Assembly (NCBI GenBank): GCA_013180625.2
Contig: SNVD02009675.1
Location: 186,001 to 250,000, forward strand
Reading direction: 5' to 3'
Source of the DNA: Boswellia sacra
Taxonomy: Eukaryota > Streptophyta > Magnoliopsida > Sapindales > Burseraceae
DNA: 64,000 nucleotides
In this document: positions 12,541 to 27,170 of the stretch, in pieces
Layout: each line of letters starts with the position of its first letter
Numbering within the stretch: position 1 is the first letter of the stretch
Program-made: the position numbers and the translations under genes
Notes under the pieces: generated by a model
Databases searched by the model: none
What the model saw: only the letters and a program-made list of their open reading frames with translations
Told to the model about the DNA's origin: nothing

Positions 12541-15500
12541 AATTGAGAATTTTGATTACATTTAAACATATTTATGAAAAACATATAAAATATAATTTTA
12601 ATATTTATATTATTAAAATTTTATATATTTGTTACTTTAATATATTTTCTTAATATGAGGTTAAGTTATATATAGTAATTTAATTTATAAATTATAGTTT
12701 GTAATTCATTATAATTCAATAATTACAAGGGAAATTAAAAAATAGTTAATCATTAAATTATAATGAAGAGAGTCACAATAAAAAAGCTCTTTAGAGATGA
12801 AAATTCAACTCCCTTACCACATGCCAGCTGAACTATTGTAAACCCGTGAGTGATTCTTCGTCACTCAACCATGAAATGTTTCTCAGTACTGAGTTAAATT
12901 TAAATTCAACAGAGCATAGCCTTGTACGTGGTGATTTGACCAATTTGGAAAATGTCCTTTTTTATTGTGAATCAACTTATTTCCTTTTAGCTAAAACTAG
13001 TAGAACAAGGTCGACCGTACCCCGTTTTTTAAAGTGGCAGCACTTTCGAAGCCACAACTCACACGATGATGGGACACTTTTTACTGCACCCAAATTGATG
13101 GAAGAGAATTTTATTACGAATCAAGTACCTCAATGACATGATTATCATGCATCAATATCTGCGTAGATCATCTATACAGTAAAGGCATAACTATATCTAA
13201 GTTAGATAGGGGTAGCGGTCCTGGTAGGCTAACGGTCAAGTTGACAAAGTACTTGAATTATCAGTGTTTTAATTATCTGCTTTTCACATGTGTGTATCTG
13301 GGTTTAAGTACTTTTTTCAATAGTTCCTTCTAAAAAATGAGCGCAAAACATGGAAAACTAGTTGTTAGAGTATTTGACAAGAGGTTTTAGAAAGATAATA
13401 ATAATATTGTGTTAGTGTCGTTGACCTGTCAAAAATGATCAATCTACTCCTGGTAAAATATTGCATACTTTTGAAGGGAGTTGCATTTGGTTGATGGCTG
13501 TTTCCATCTTCTCTTTGCTTGTTTATTCTTGACATTGTGTTGAAACAAATAGATATGCGACTGACTTTGAGGGATTTAATTTCTACATTTGTTACAAGCA
13601 AAATCGCTGAATCAATTATTAATTTTGGGCATATGCAGTTTGAAGGTGCATGCAACTTGCTGCATGGGGAAGGAAAATTTCTCAGTAAAGTTTATTGGAC
13701 ACATCATGACCCAGCTCCAACTTTCAAGACTATATATCTCTATATATGCTGGTCTTTCACCAAGCTCAGCTAGCTAGCGCAGCTTATTTCTTGAAGCTGT
13801 ATTTTCTTTTTGCTTCGTCTCAAGTGTAACCGGGAGTTAGATAATGAATCCCTGCTAAAACGCCTGAACCTTCTCATATTTTGGATGGTGGCATATAGTA
13901 GACATCCCATTTTCCTGTTTGTTTTTTCGTTAACGTGTTACTTAATGCATCAATAGTTATTAATTAGTTTTATAAACCGGCCACAAGGTGCTCTATATAT
14001 CCATAAATACAATTAATTCCGTTATAATTTATCATTATTAGCCATTAAAATCTGCTATTATATAGTTAATAATGATATTAATAATAACAACAGCAATAAT
14101 CAGATGGAAACACATAAACCACCATGGAAAGAAGTTGTTCACTTTGCCATTTATGTCGATGGACGATGAAGGAGTATATTTTAACTCTTTTTCCTTTTTG
14201 TTTTTTCCCTTCATGGCATTGATTTTTTTTTTCACTCTCCAACTGAGAAATGATATTATACATTTTCAGATGTTGCCGGAAGAACGGTTCATGTTTCAAT
14301 TGCTTTATATAATTATATTAAATGATTATATATATAACTGTACTCAATTTCAATTTGCTTGCAAAAATTCTAAACAAGATCTGATTATGTGGCCCTCTTC
14401 TTGAACCAGATGGTCACTGGTTGACGAGGTGAGAGCATACTCAAATTATAAGTACTCAACGATGGGACGAACCCTCGTCCAAAACACCAGCTAATAATTA
14501 TATATTAATGGTCCAAGTGTTCAAAAAAATTTCTTAAAAAATGCAAGCTTCTAAACACAGATGCGACGAGTCCTGCCACTTGTTACCTAATCTAGGAATT
14601 TAACTCAAATATTTGATATATAATATTCCATAGTCATTGTTTTCAAGATCTTTTTTTGATTAGAAAAGTAATAGAAGTAAATTAAAAAAAAAAAAAAACA
14701 CATGCATGCACACACGCACATGCACACAAAAAAGCAGTTTGTACATGGTTGACCTAGTTATTAATAATGGCTAGCTACGTCCACTTACGAAGAAATGGCA
14801 ATGATACATCTAGAAGGAGCTTTCTTAGCCTTCGAGGTGTAAATCTTAGCCACTACTATCTCTTATCTAAATCATGTTATTTGTTTTCTCTCCAACTTGA
14901 TATTGTCACGAGAGCCTAAAATGTCTTTATCACATACTATAGGGTTTTGACATAAATTTATAGTGACATGTGCGTTCAAGGGGTTTTCCTAGTTTATTAT
15001 AATTTCATAAGAGAAGAAATATACTTAAAACTAGAAATAAACATGACTAGACAAAATGCACCACTCTAGGGTGAGTTATATTCTGTTTTACATTGATATG
15101 AGCTCATTGGGGTGAACTCGACTAGATTTTTTTTTTTGGCCAACTTCAACAATCTTCACCTAGGCTAAATAAAAAATCGACCTGTTAAATACTTATGAAA
15201 CTTTTTGCTTACAACATCTATAACCTTATTGACAACTCTCCATTTTTATTGCGAATCAAGCATCTCAAATGGTGAGGTGTCTATCTAATTCAATAATATA
15301 AGCAAAGATATTTAACAAGCTTAAGCATTAGTGCTCAAACTTTCCTTTAAGTAATTAGCTACGTAAGCACACAAATTCAATGCATTCACATCTATGTGAG
15401 GTTACTTATTACTAAAATTTTAGGTAAAATAAACGTTTATCCTCAATCCAAAAAGAAAGAAAAATATTATTGTAAACAGGAAAATCCTATTTCAAATGGA

Positions 15501-16123
15501 AGAGTTCTACGAAGACAGGAAGGGGATTCCTATTTCAAATAGAAAAAGAGGATAAGACTTAGAAAAGCGACATAAGTCATTAGTCTCACATTGCTTGCAG
15601 ATGGGTAGGAAAGAGACTTGATATAGCTTATATAAATGAGTCAAACAACTTAATTAAATGTCGCCTTAATTAAAAGCATTTCAAATGTTGCTTTCTATTC
15701 TTAATAAAACTCTCGTCTAGGAAGTGCGAGTCGGAATGCTTGGGTAAGAGTGTGAATATATAGGAGGTATGAGTGGAAATACTTGGGTAAAAGTATTACG
15801 GATGTAGTGGGATCAATGGGATGGGTTATTATTGGGGAGATATAGAAATCTACAAGATTAAGTTTTGTGTTACCACTTGGGGGGATGTACTAAAATTTAG
15901 TAGCTAGTTTTAATGTGAGCTCTAAGAACACAAGTTAAAACCTAAAAAAATGTATAAATTCTCCTAAGATTATGTAAATCTCCTCAAAAATTGTAAATTT
16001 TCTTGAAGCTAGTGTAAAAATTATTAAATGAATAAATTTCAAATTAAAGACTTAACATGTTAAGTGCCCTTAAAGAACAAGTTAAGACTACCCTTAAAAA
16101 ATAGCTATTTTCTATTTTATATT
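12541..16123. other. Gene-poor AT-rich region
   Basis: Open frames at 12846-13136 and 14072-14404 show no domain or codon signal. Around 15480-15900 a stretch with TTAGTCTCACATTGC and a TATATAAATGAG box resembles a decayed LTR fragment, with an internal echo of GCTTGGGTAAGAGT as ACTTGGGTAAAAGT. I could not define its ends. Confidence 0.4.
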
Positions 16124-16500
16124 TGTTGGAAAAACGGCTTGACTCATGGAGGAATAAAAAATTGATGAAACAAATTTAATATTATAACTTATGCATTAAT
16201 GAGTCATTACAAATTTAATTTTGTAACCTATAGATGTAAGTCATTAATCAACCGTTATAAATTAACTTTTGAGCTGGTACAAGTTACAAATTAAATTTTA
16301 AACCGTTATAAATTTTGATGGTTTCCTAATCTTTCAGAAAATATAGAAAAGAAAGAAGACAACTTTGGTGTTAGTTGCCTGTCTGATTTCTATTGTATCC
16401 TGGTAGACAGATATTGTTTCATCCTCAAACACCTTCGATAAGGGCCGAATCTGTTTAAAGAGATCGTGTGATATACGAGCTTCGAATTTGTGGTATTATT
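16124..16500 (+). mobile_element. LTR-like sequence, left arm of an inverted pair
   Basis: It begins TGTTGGAAAAACGG and reads rightwards through AATTGATGAAACAAATTTAA and copies of TAATGAGTCATTACAAATTT. It is matched, in inverted orientation, by the block ending at 17070. This arm lacks the portion that in the other arm holds the CTATAAATAGAGG TATA-like box. TG start, size and internal TATA box suggest solo LTRs of a copia-type retroelement, but no 5-bp target duplication was found. Confidence 0.5.
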
Positions 16501-16559
16501 CAAAATATATATGTAAACAGAAACTGGAATAGAAAAACACAAATACAATAACGAAAGTA

Positions 16560-17070
16560 ATGATCAAAGAAGATTAACCATAAATTTGAGGCTTGAGAAT
16601 CACATGATCTCCCTCAAATAGTTTTGCCCCTCACTGAAGGTGTTTGAGGATCGAACGGTGTCTATCTCCCAAGATACAATGGAAATTAGATAGGCAACTA
16701 ACATCAAGAAGTTATCTTCGACGAATTAAAAAAGAACTCTATTACTCTAAATAGAATCCTCTTTCTTTTTCTATATTTTGAAAGCACAGAAAACCTCTAT
16801 TTATAGAAGATCAAAATTTATAATGGCTCAAAATTTAACTTGTAACTTGTAATGGTTCAAAATTTAATTTGTAACTATTGTAACGACTCAAAATTTAATT
16901 TGTAACTGTTGATTAATGATTCATTAATCTATAAGTTACAAAATTAAATTTGCAATAGCTCATTCAATCATAAGTTATAAAATTATATTTGTAATGACTC
17001 ATTAATCCATAAGTTACAAAATTAAATTTGTTTCATCAATTTTTCATTCACCCTTACAGTTTTTCCAACA
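16560..17070 (-). mobile_element. LTR-like sequence, right arm of an inverted pair
   Basis: Read on the minus strand from 17070 it starts TGTTGGAAAAACTG, runs through the same GATGAAACAAATTTAAT block as the left arm, contains CTATAAATAGAGG near 16798-16810, and ends in TCAAACACC and AAGCCTCAAATTTATGG blocks that also match the left arm. The two arms converge with about 60 bp between them, so a transcript across both would fold into a long hairpin. Confidence 0.5.
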
Positions 17071-20000
17071 ATCTTTGATCAAGCGTTACTCAAGAATGTT
17101 TAATTAACTACGTTAAATGAGATTTGAAATGGTTCTTATTTAATATTGGTATACAAAAAGAAATGTGATTGTAACTTTGTCATCCATTACACAAATGTCA
17201 AAAGTTGTTGACAATTAATAGAACTTAAAATTCATAATTTCAATGCCGAATTCGTACGTCCAACAAGGAACCCGTAACCACTATCTCCCTCACAGCCGAC
17301 GAGTGAAGCCAATTTTCATACTAAAAGGTCATCGCCACAATCAAATAAATCACGTCCTCCTTTCCATAATTGTATATGAAGATTCAATCAATTATTAAAC
17401 CTTTTTTTAATTCTATTTATCCAACTGAAGATCAATGAGAAAATATGAATAAAAATTAAAGATAATAATCATATAAATAAAAAAACTTATTTTTATTTTA
17501 GGCTCTTTTAGATAATATCATTTTTATGGTATTTTTAAAGTTTTCATTAAATAATCAGTATTTAGAATAACTATTTGGGTACTAAGAACCTTAACTTTAT
17601 ATAAGAGAAAAACTAGTAATCCCTTAAATAAGCCTATAAAGCAATAAAAATTTTAAATTTTTCAAAGGCTTGACAATACCCCTCAAGCATAAACATAGCT
17701 TCGCCCTTCCAATGGACAATAAAGAAAAGTCAATAGGTGAAATAAATATATATTTGTGTCAATTATATATACCTGCAAAAAATTTTATAAATTTGTATGT
17801 ATGTTTTTTTTCCACTTCAATAGTATTGTAATGGATTGCCTTCAAATAAATGTACATATATATAATGAAATTTTACTTTACAAATATAACAATGATAGTC
17901 GAAATGGTACCTTCATTCTTGCCCGGATTTTTTAACTGAACTAATCACAAAAAAATGAAAAAAAATTAACGTGAAATTTTTTCTTTAAAAGAGAGAGAGA
18001 GAGAGAGAGAGAGTAAACGGTGTTAAAAATAAAAGATTAAAAAAAAAGATTGCCAGCAGCTTCATAGCTAGCTTAGAAGGATAACCTCGAGAAGAAAAGT
18101 TAAAAAGAAATCTTTGAAATCTACAAATTGAAGTACAAAATTCAAAAGAAGTCATGTACACTCCTGGGCTGGTTACGGACAAATGATTCTACAAAAGAGA
18201 AGTAAAGACAACAACTACGACAACGCTACTGTTGTCACATGAGTTTCATAATAATTGCATTAACGAACAAGATTCTGCTGCCCCGGCCCTCCTGCAGCTA
18301 GCTAGCTAACTTATACAATCCAGAATAATTCTGCCCAAAACTCACAGTCTTGAATTCAAAATATTAGATGCTTTTCAAGACACACTATCTTCCAAAACCA
18401 AGGAAATTAACAAACCAAAAAAAAAAAATTATATAGTTCAGACATTACAAGTCATTGTATAAGATAATTAAATATTTCAGGTCATATCTAACGTGAGATT
18501 TCCCACAAGGGGTCCTTGTTAAAAGAAAGAGAAAATTCGAAAATTAAAAAAATAAAATTGATATACGGGAGGTCAACTCAGAAATATTTTGAAAAGAAAA
18601 AGCATGTAGAAAAGGTTTAAAAAAGACCTACACTGAAGTTCTGGTAGTTAGGGTTAGGATTAGGTAGCCAAATCCTTCGAGAAATTATAAAAGAATTGAT
18701 AAGGGGAGCTAGCATTAATATTCTATTCATCTCTCTGTCCCTCATAAAAGCTAGACTGGATTATGTTAATGGAATATTGCTTGCTAGTAGACAAACGATA
18801 TATAAAATTCTGTTTTTGTCGAGTCTGTTGGAATGTAGCCAGCATGTGAAGATTCTTGAGAGACTGCTCAGGGTCCTTTGTTTTGACAGTCCAGTACTCA
18901 ACATGGCTTACCTCATTTATACATATTCCTCGCTATAAATTTATGGACTTCTTATATATATACAAACCAGAGAGGACTGATCAAGACAATATGTAAACCA
19001 ATTTATTAAAATTATATATATAGATATATATAGCACATGTCTCCAACTCGAACAAAGTTTGATATCTTTATCATTAATTTCCTAAGAAATCACGCAATTT
19101 TATAGGATTTTATGAGATGAGGAAGCTTTTGTAAACCAGGGCATACTCATATTTTTTACTTTTTTGATTATATTAAAAAAGTTCTTTTTTATAATTCATT
19201 TTTATGTATAAAATGAGAATATATATAGAGCAAACACAATTTTGGAAAAAAAAAAACTCATATTCATCATCTTCTTTATGTTCTTAATCTCTTGAACTTT
19301 TTTATTAAGTTGATTTTTAAATTTATTTTAGTAGACAAATAAAGAATATATCAAATGCTTCATCTTTTTTATTTTCAAAAGATATTTTATAGTATATCTA
19401 AAATAATAATATATAAAGCTCTCGTAGAAAATTTTACTTTCTCTATTCAGACTTGTTTCAAGTCTTCTATATAAGTCTCACCATGATTTAAATTATGAAG
19501 TTCAGTTTCTCTTTTCAGAATTAGTTTTTCAAGTCTTCTTTGTGGATTTTAAATGCGACATGAACATCACATTTTTCGAAGTTTGAAATACGTACAACAA
19601 AGAGTAACCACATTCTTTCCTTTTACATAATATATGTGACCTAATCCACCATGTCATTTAAAAAAAAATGTCAACAATAATGTAACTCCGATAAAATGCA
19701 TTTTCATTGAATAACAATTTCAATATATTGAGTTTGGAGACTTCACTCTACCGAAATATCCTTCTTGCTTTGAGTATATTAGACTTTCATCTGATAGCTT
19801 AAGTTTTTTGTTTAGTCTAGTCTAACATATAGGAGTGCTAGAGAACTTATATAATACTATTAACATTCGAGCCTCTCTCTATTCTCTCTATATATATGTA
19901 TATACCTTAGGCATTAGGAATCTTAAGTGGTAAGTTAATTAGCAGTTGTAATCCTACAATTTTGAATCTTAATTTGATTGCTAGTAGCCCTCAGCAGAGT

Positions 20001-21820
20001 TAATATTACATTATTGCTAAGGCTGCAAAAATTGTAAACTGCTATTCCTATGACATCAGTCTGATCGTCATTTGCAGAGTGAGTGACTCATCAGCTTGGA
20101 GTATGCTAGGCATGTGAAGGTTGAGTCAGCAATTTGTATTCTGTGCGACCGCCAAACCAGCTGATTTTTGGAGGACAAGTCAGCAATTACTTGGCCACAT
20201 CACCTTGTATCAATCCACTTTTCTGCTTCTTTTTCAATCAATTTATCTACGAACGCGATAGTAATTCAGAACTTTAGCGCACTTAAGAGTGTTTTATCAA
20301 TTTGAGCCGACAATTTTGAAATAAGATGCATACATTTAAGAGACTAATTATATAACTATTTAATGTCCTCATTTCTCAAAGGTAAAAGAGATAAAAATAA
20401 AAATGGAAAGTAAGTCGTTGGCCAGTCACATTATTAATTAATGTTAATGTCATATCTTATTGTACATCAGTCTCTAAGATATCAAACCCACTTTAATTTA
20501 AATTCTAGCTAAACGAAATCGACATCTTACCTTAGAAACATTGCTTAATTATATCGATATCATGTGTGTACCATATACCAACCACCTTGATAATTCTTTT
20601 TAATTTCATCGAGATACTAAATTTTGTTTGTCTGAAGGAACTGGCTTCATCTCAAGCTTTCACCAGTCTATTTATCATCAATCATTTTTCATTGCTGGAC
20701 AATTAATAGAAGTCATGGACCTACTTAAGTAGTATATTTATATAAATGCGATTAAGTTCCAAATGGAGAATATATATGATTATAGATATCAATTAATTTA
20801 CAGAGTTTCTAATTTACTTGTATATTTGACGAGCATTCATAAGATTTGGATTACCTTTAATTAGATTAAAGGGTTTTTGAAGCTAACACTTAATTTTATT
20901 CCTATATTATAGCATAAATTACACTAAAACTAAAACTACGAGAAAGATTAACATGGGACAGGTACTCATCAATTTATCTTGTTGATTTGGTGAGCCCATC
21001 TAACTAAGAAATGATAAATATGCATGAGTGGTTAAAAAAATTAAGAAAGAGAAGACAACTCAATAACCTCATCTAAATGAAATGATGACAAGCGATCATG
21101 GGTGGTTGAAAGAATTAGAAATAAAAAACTAGTTAATAGCTTTTACTACCAAATAGCTTAATATTAATGTCTTAACATACCACTTCAGTATTATGACATG
21201 GTATGTCTATCCCATGTAAAAAGACTAAAATAACACACAAATCCATCCCTTTAATAACTGCTAGGAGGGATAAAACTGATCATCGATAATCTCGGACAAA
21301 ATGACACTATAACTAACCCTATAATTAGCTTATCAATAACACCCTCGTCATCATCAAGTTGTTGATCGAAGCACACAAACTATCAGTCAAGGCACTGTGG
21401 AAACAATTTTGGCATAATCCCGGGAACAGTTAAATTAATATTTTCTTAAGAAAATAAAATTGTAACCAAAATATTTCATTTTTCTTTCCAATCATTTTCG
21501 TGGGTCACAAATATGTCTTTCATAGATTTATTGGCAAATTTCGAGTCGCATATTTTTTGCGGGAATACCTAATAAAGCAGGAAACTATATATATAATTGA
21601 CAAAGACAAGTTCAATTATGTCAACCAAATATTCTGTTGTTTACACCTCACCTCCTTCTTCCAAGTTATATAACTATTATATATCTCTCTAAGGAAAAAT
21701 AATGACCGAGCTTTAAGCATTTATGATGTTTATTACCAAAATCCTACGTAATCACTTTATGTTTATAAAATATCAAATATGTCTCCTATTCTTTTTTACG
21801 CAGGGATATATATTTCAAAA
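17071..21820. other. Gene-poor AT-rich region
   Basis: No coding gene supported. It includes an (AG)n microsatellite at 17991-18013. A fragment near 17640-17705 (minus strand: GGAAGGGCGAAGCTATG then CTTGAGGGG) resembles a repeat also seen near 59895. I could not assign it to a family. Confidence 0.45.
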
Positions 21821-21824
21821 TCAT

Positions 21825-22440
21825 CCATCACAAATGATATGACATGAAAATTAAAATTTTATATCATTCATTATATCATCACACCATCTAATTGGCATAA
21901 AATTAAAATTATACGTATTACTCATTATATTATCACATACCATCCACTTGGAAAGCATTAAATAAATACACATCATTTGCAAAACAAAATTTGGGATAGA
22001 TTTTAGGAAGAGTATATCTTTATTCTTAATAGTATTCTTAATACATTACATTTTGTTAAAGAGTAGTAATACACATCACAAAACTTATCACAAATTCATA
22101 TATCCCAAATGACATGGCATAAACACATGATTATCATATCATTTATCACACCAACAACCATCCACTTGGTAACAATTGATACACATTATTTAGGATATAA
22201 TTTGGGATAAGTCTCATTATTTATTGTTAAAAGTAAATACCACAAACTTTATAAATGCTCAATTTTCCCAAATGACATGGCATAAACATAGGATTATTAT
22301 ATCATTTATTACGTCAACAAACTATCCACATGGAAGTCATTGATACACATCATTTATGATATAATTTGTGATAAGCATCATTATTCATTGCTAAAAGTAA
22401 GCACCGCAAACGCTACAAATGTTCAATTTTAACGTGATGC
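21825..22440. repeat. Diverged tandem repeat, unit about 160 bp
   Basis: The blocks CCCAAATGACATGGCATAAA (22105 and about 22267), ATCCACTTGG or ATCCACATGG, GATACACAT and TAATTTGGGATAAG recur in the same order. Two clear units lie about 160 bp apart, and an older, more diverged copy precedes them from about 21825. There is no coding potential. Unit length is estimated by eye. Confidence 0.65.
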
Positions 22441-22469
22441 ACTAATACAATAATGATAATGGAAATTTG

Positions 22470-22770
22470 TGTTAAGTTTTCCCCTATTGAATAGTTGTAA
22501 GAGCAGGTCTTGAATTGATAAAGAGGATTGGTCCACTCATAGACTAGTTTTTGGGTTAGACACTTGGACTTTGGACAAAAGTTATTTGAGGCAACGCATG
22601 ACCGTGATGCCTCCTTCGTTAGGAAGAGGACCATGATGCCTCCTCTAATAGGAAGAGGAAGTCTTGGTTTATAACTCTTCTAAGAAGGGGACTGTTGAGT
22701 TGTAGTCTTGGGTTTTGTCCTATATTGAATAATTGTAAGAGGATGTTTGGTGTTTATAAAGAGAATCAAT
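22470..22770. repeat. Local duplication with retroelement-like composition
   Basis: CCTATTGAATAGTTGTAAGAG near 22483 returns as CCTATATTGAATAATTGTAAG near 22720, each followed by an AAAGAG...ATC segment. Between them a roughly 32-bp unit (GTGATGCCTCCT...TAGGAAGAGG) is repeated twice. The composition is like that of plant LTR fragments, but no end or coding part is visible. Confidence 0.4.
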
Positions 22771-25700
22771 CCCTTCACTACCTTTATGATTTTCAAAAAC
22801 TTTCAAAATCATATGTGATTGTGTGTGATTCCGATAAACCTTAAAACAGGTTTATATCTTCAATTAAACTTTAAGTGATTATATATTTATTTTATAAATA
22901 TATAAAATAAAATTTGTACAATTTAACCACCACAACTTTTATGTAATTTATTGTACGAATTGTTATGAAGCTTAAATATTATAGGTATATGTTTCAGGAA
23001 ATTCTCCTCTTCAATTCCTGTTAACAGAAAGTGGGTCATGTTTATCTTGTAAGGAGAGGCTTGTTGCGGTTTACGGAGATTCCCCGTGCCCACCACGGCG
23101 AGTGTGACATGAAATGAGTCACAGTTGAGATTGAAAGACGTTCTAGGAAGGAGATGTGGCACCCACTAGTTTTTGTGAAGAAGAATCCTGGCCGGCACCG
23201 CAATGAAGACATAGTAAAAGACAAGCCTAGCCTGTCCCTTCAACACAAATTAATATATATATATATATACATATATTTGCATTCCATTTGCATGCATGGT
23301 AAAATATTTTTCAATAAAGAAATTTTGTTAGATATATTTAGATTCTACACTAATGTTAATGTTCGAAGTAGTTGGACATCTATCATTTAATAATAATTTC
23401 ACTTTTCACGTGATAAACTTTATTACATAAAAAAAATGCTATGCAAAAAATAATAGTAAGATGAATAAAATAACTTTTTTTATCTCATTTGATTACGTAC
23501 TGAAGCTATATTTTTAACTAACGTTTTGAAAGAACAGTGCAAAAGAAGTCGTGGGTTTAATGAAAAATTGACGTCTTAAAGAATCATTTGATTTTGATTT
23601 TGAACTAACTTCTACTGTTTTGTGACATGTATATAAATGATTAAATCTACAAAGAAAAAGTAAACCTCAGCATTATTATTAATGTAGCACTACTACTTAA
23701 TTAATCACAGTAAAGTGAGTATCTCTTTAAATATCTATTCTTAACTTGCTTCAAACTTAAGAAATTTGGGTCATAAAAACTCTGATACCATATTAATTTT
23801 ATCATTTTTTTTAAATTTAAACTCTTAGATGTAGGCTTAACATTATATATTTAATTTTTTAACAATCATATATAGATCATATGAAGTAGTATATCACAGT
23901 TATTTTATATTATATATATACGACGAAAATATGTAAATGTGGAACGTGCGTGGAATAGTATACAAGAGAAAAAGCAGATAACAGAGAGAGGAAGCAAGCA
24001 ACATGTGATTTGCCTGCTGCTTGTGCATGTGAGCGATGGAGACATTAAATGGAAGGACAAATGGTGCCGGGCCCTGCCTATTCTCTCTGCCGTGAGTAGA
24101 TTTCTTGTGGATGAATGCATAGAATAACACAACTGCTGCAGTTGCCAAGTACTGAGAGAAAGACTCCACAATGAAGGGAAAGCGTAGATTATTGTTAAGG
24201 CCACATTGAAGCTAAGGGAAAGCTTTTCTATATTTTTGTATGATTCTCAAAGGAAAGTAATCAAGTGTTTTAATTAATAGCAAAATAACAAGATAGCTCA
24301 TTTTCTTCTACGTACGGCTCCATGCAGCAGGCAGTGAGGTGTGTGTTAAAAGAGCAAAGTAACAAGAAACTTCTCCTTTTCGTAAAGGTTGGTATAAAGG
24401 TAATACGTAACTTCATAGTAGTTCATGGGACACTCACGGGTTCCATTTCTTTATTGACACAATTCTATATAAATCAAGAATGAAAATATGTACAGTTTAT
24501 GTAAAATTTTACAAAATATATGTTTATTATTTTATAAAAACATCAACATCTTACCATTTTTTTTTACGGGTGCAAATGGTTCCGTCCATAAATAACTTCT
24601 AAAAGCAAAAATAAGATAAGATAAGAGATTCCCTTGGTGTAGAGAGAGATTGTTCGTTTTCTTGGGTGATGGTGATGCAGGAAGGAAATATCTTAGAAAT
24701 GGAATTGCGAGTATTAGTATGACATATCACCCAACAACTTGCCTGCCATGTCAATGCAATTGCTTGCTTTTCTTCATTGATGGCTCATGCTTCGACAACA
24801 TTAACCTATTCAAGACACAACAGGCTACAAGGTATAGCCACTTTTTTTATCGATAAATCCAGAAAGTACGGAATAATTGATTAAATTTAATGTTAAAGCA
24901 ACTATGAGTGGATTAGTTGATTGAGAAAAGGGTCCAAACTTTTTTATATAGTTTCTCATTCATTGTTGTGATGTAGAATTTAATTAAAGAAATTATAAAT
25001 GAGAAGTTTCATTTCCTGCTGGCTAGCGTAAAATATGTTAAAGTTAAAGCGCACTTAAGAGAAGCTTACCTCATGATTTAGACAAACAGAAAAGTATTCT
25101 TATTTTTCTAGCAAATCGATTATATACTGAATATCAAATCATAATATATTTGATTTCTATTGAAATTAATCCTCCTTTTAATGGAGAAGATTATACATAC
25201 ATGTACATATGGACAACTGAGAAAATATATACACATATAACATTCCTCTTGCAATCACTTACCCCCGAAGACTTGAAGGTGATATTGAAAGAAAACAGAA
25301 CTGTTTGAACTTCAAAGTATGATGAAAAAAATATAATAAAATAAAATAATAACATTACCCTGTCATAGCTGTAGAGAGTAAAACTAATAAATAAAATAAA
25401 AATGCATTTTTTGGGTAATAGAAGAGGTGTGTAGACTGTAGAGTAGAAAAATTAGTGTTTAGAATTATTTTGCTAGAATAAATAATCTGCTATTTCACTT
25501 TTCCACTAAATTGTTTCTGTTAAGATTTTTTTTTTTTTTAAGTGTGGATGCTATGCTGTTTTGATGTTCGGTAGGATATTAACATAATTACTTCTTTTTC
25601 TGCCTTAGAGCTATGACTTTTCTAGAACTTTGCTATATATCACAAAGTTCATAATTTTTTATAGGCGTCTAGGTTGAATTTTTTGCGGAATATTAGGAAA

Positions 25701-26700
25701 TAGATGCCTTTGACCAAGTATCCGGCCCACGTTTCCTAACTTTCTATGCTAGTATATTAGTCTAAAAATGTGCTTAGGTACAACAAACCCAAATGCATAC
25801 ACTTCGTTGTAAGTACAAGTTTTATGTGAGAATAGAAAATGTCTTCTCCTAGTTTATACTCATTAAACCAGTTCTTCCTATGCTCAACTTAATTGATCAA
25901 TGGTTTCTTTAAATTATAAATAATTGAGTAAACGCACTACTAAAAATCCATGGATTGTTATGCTTGGCATTAAGGGGAAGGTTAAAGCTTAGTACAATGG
26001 ATGATTTTTTTAAAGGTTAGTCCATTTTAACATTGATGCGTTGTAATTACAAAGGAGGAAGAGTTGATTACATTTATAAGAGCAAAGTCTTCGAGATTTT
26101 TTTTTCAAAGAAAATATATAAGGATAATTTTGGAACTGATGCAAATGTATTTCAAAATGGGGGCTTTTTAGAAAATTATTGGGGACCATATAACAACCTT
26201 CTTCTATGCATATCCCATCTTCAAACTTCCCAGGCCCAATGTGGGTTCCCCATGGACCAAATCATCAGACCATCATATTCCGAAAGACTTCCAAGTTAAT
26301 TTAGACACTTTTCCTTCACTTTTTCCCTTTCATAACAAGTGTTTTCACTAATATTATTTCATTGTGATGAGAGTTTTATAAAAACATATTATGAGAGAAA
26401 GAGAGTTAACAAAAAAGTGCACCAGAGAGTGTCTTTGACATTTCTCTTTACAAATCCATATCAAAATCTTCTAGTGCGGGTTCACATATATAACTATGCA
26501 GTTGGCTTTAGTTCCTTCATGTGAGTCCAAAATCTAAAACCTTCACCTTAAACTTTTTTTTTTTTTTGCCTCTTTTCAGCTCATCTAATTCATTGCCAGG
26601 GTATACAACAAGTGCATCACTTCTTCAATGCATGCATGAAAGTCGTTTAATATACTTACATTTGAATCTTCATTGTGAAAATCCAAGCAGAGAAAGATAG
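22771..26700. other. Gene-poor region downstream of the CHR19-like gene
   Basis: Only short AT-rich frames without domains. I looked at 23940-24200 and 24640-24860, which are more complex in composition, for microRNA-like hairpins or exons. I found nothing I can defend. Confidence 0.4.
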
Positions 26701-27170
26701 GGTGAGTATCATCAGCTTGTGACTGGTATATCTGATCTGTTTCATGAAGATAATACTAAGAGAAGCTTAAATAACAATAAGATGAAAAGGACATCAATAC
26801 CCACCTGCTACCCATGTCCCTAGCTCACGAGTAATGAGTATTTGGTTGAGCCCAAACCTCAGGCCGATTCTTATCAAAGGTCACCAAATTACATTCTTCA
26901 CAAACTCCACGTACAAACTGCTCAGAAGAAAGGCTCCTGAAACTCGTAATAAAATTATCAAGTGACCATAAATTATTAAAGAGAATCCAACTACGCAACA
27001 TATCTATAGTCAAATGTCTTATTAAGTTTTACTATTGCATGGATCAATGATTTGATTTACATCGGCATTGCACCTATCAGAACTATAACTGATTTCCTCT
27101 TTTCTCAAACAAAACTAACTAATACAACAATGGACCTTATTAGTAAGGTCCGTCAGAAGCTGTCAACCTT

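Noticed and set aside
12846..13136. 96-codon plus-strand frame
   Set aside because: No recognisable domain, no splice context and no codon signal beyond chance.
23940..24200. Possible microRNA precursor in a more complex stretch
   Set aside because: I compared it by memory with common plant microRNAs and tried to fold it. No known mature sequence or convincing stem appeared.
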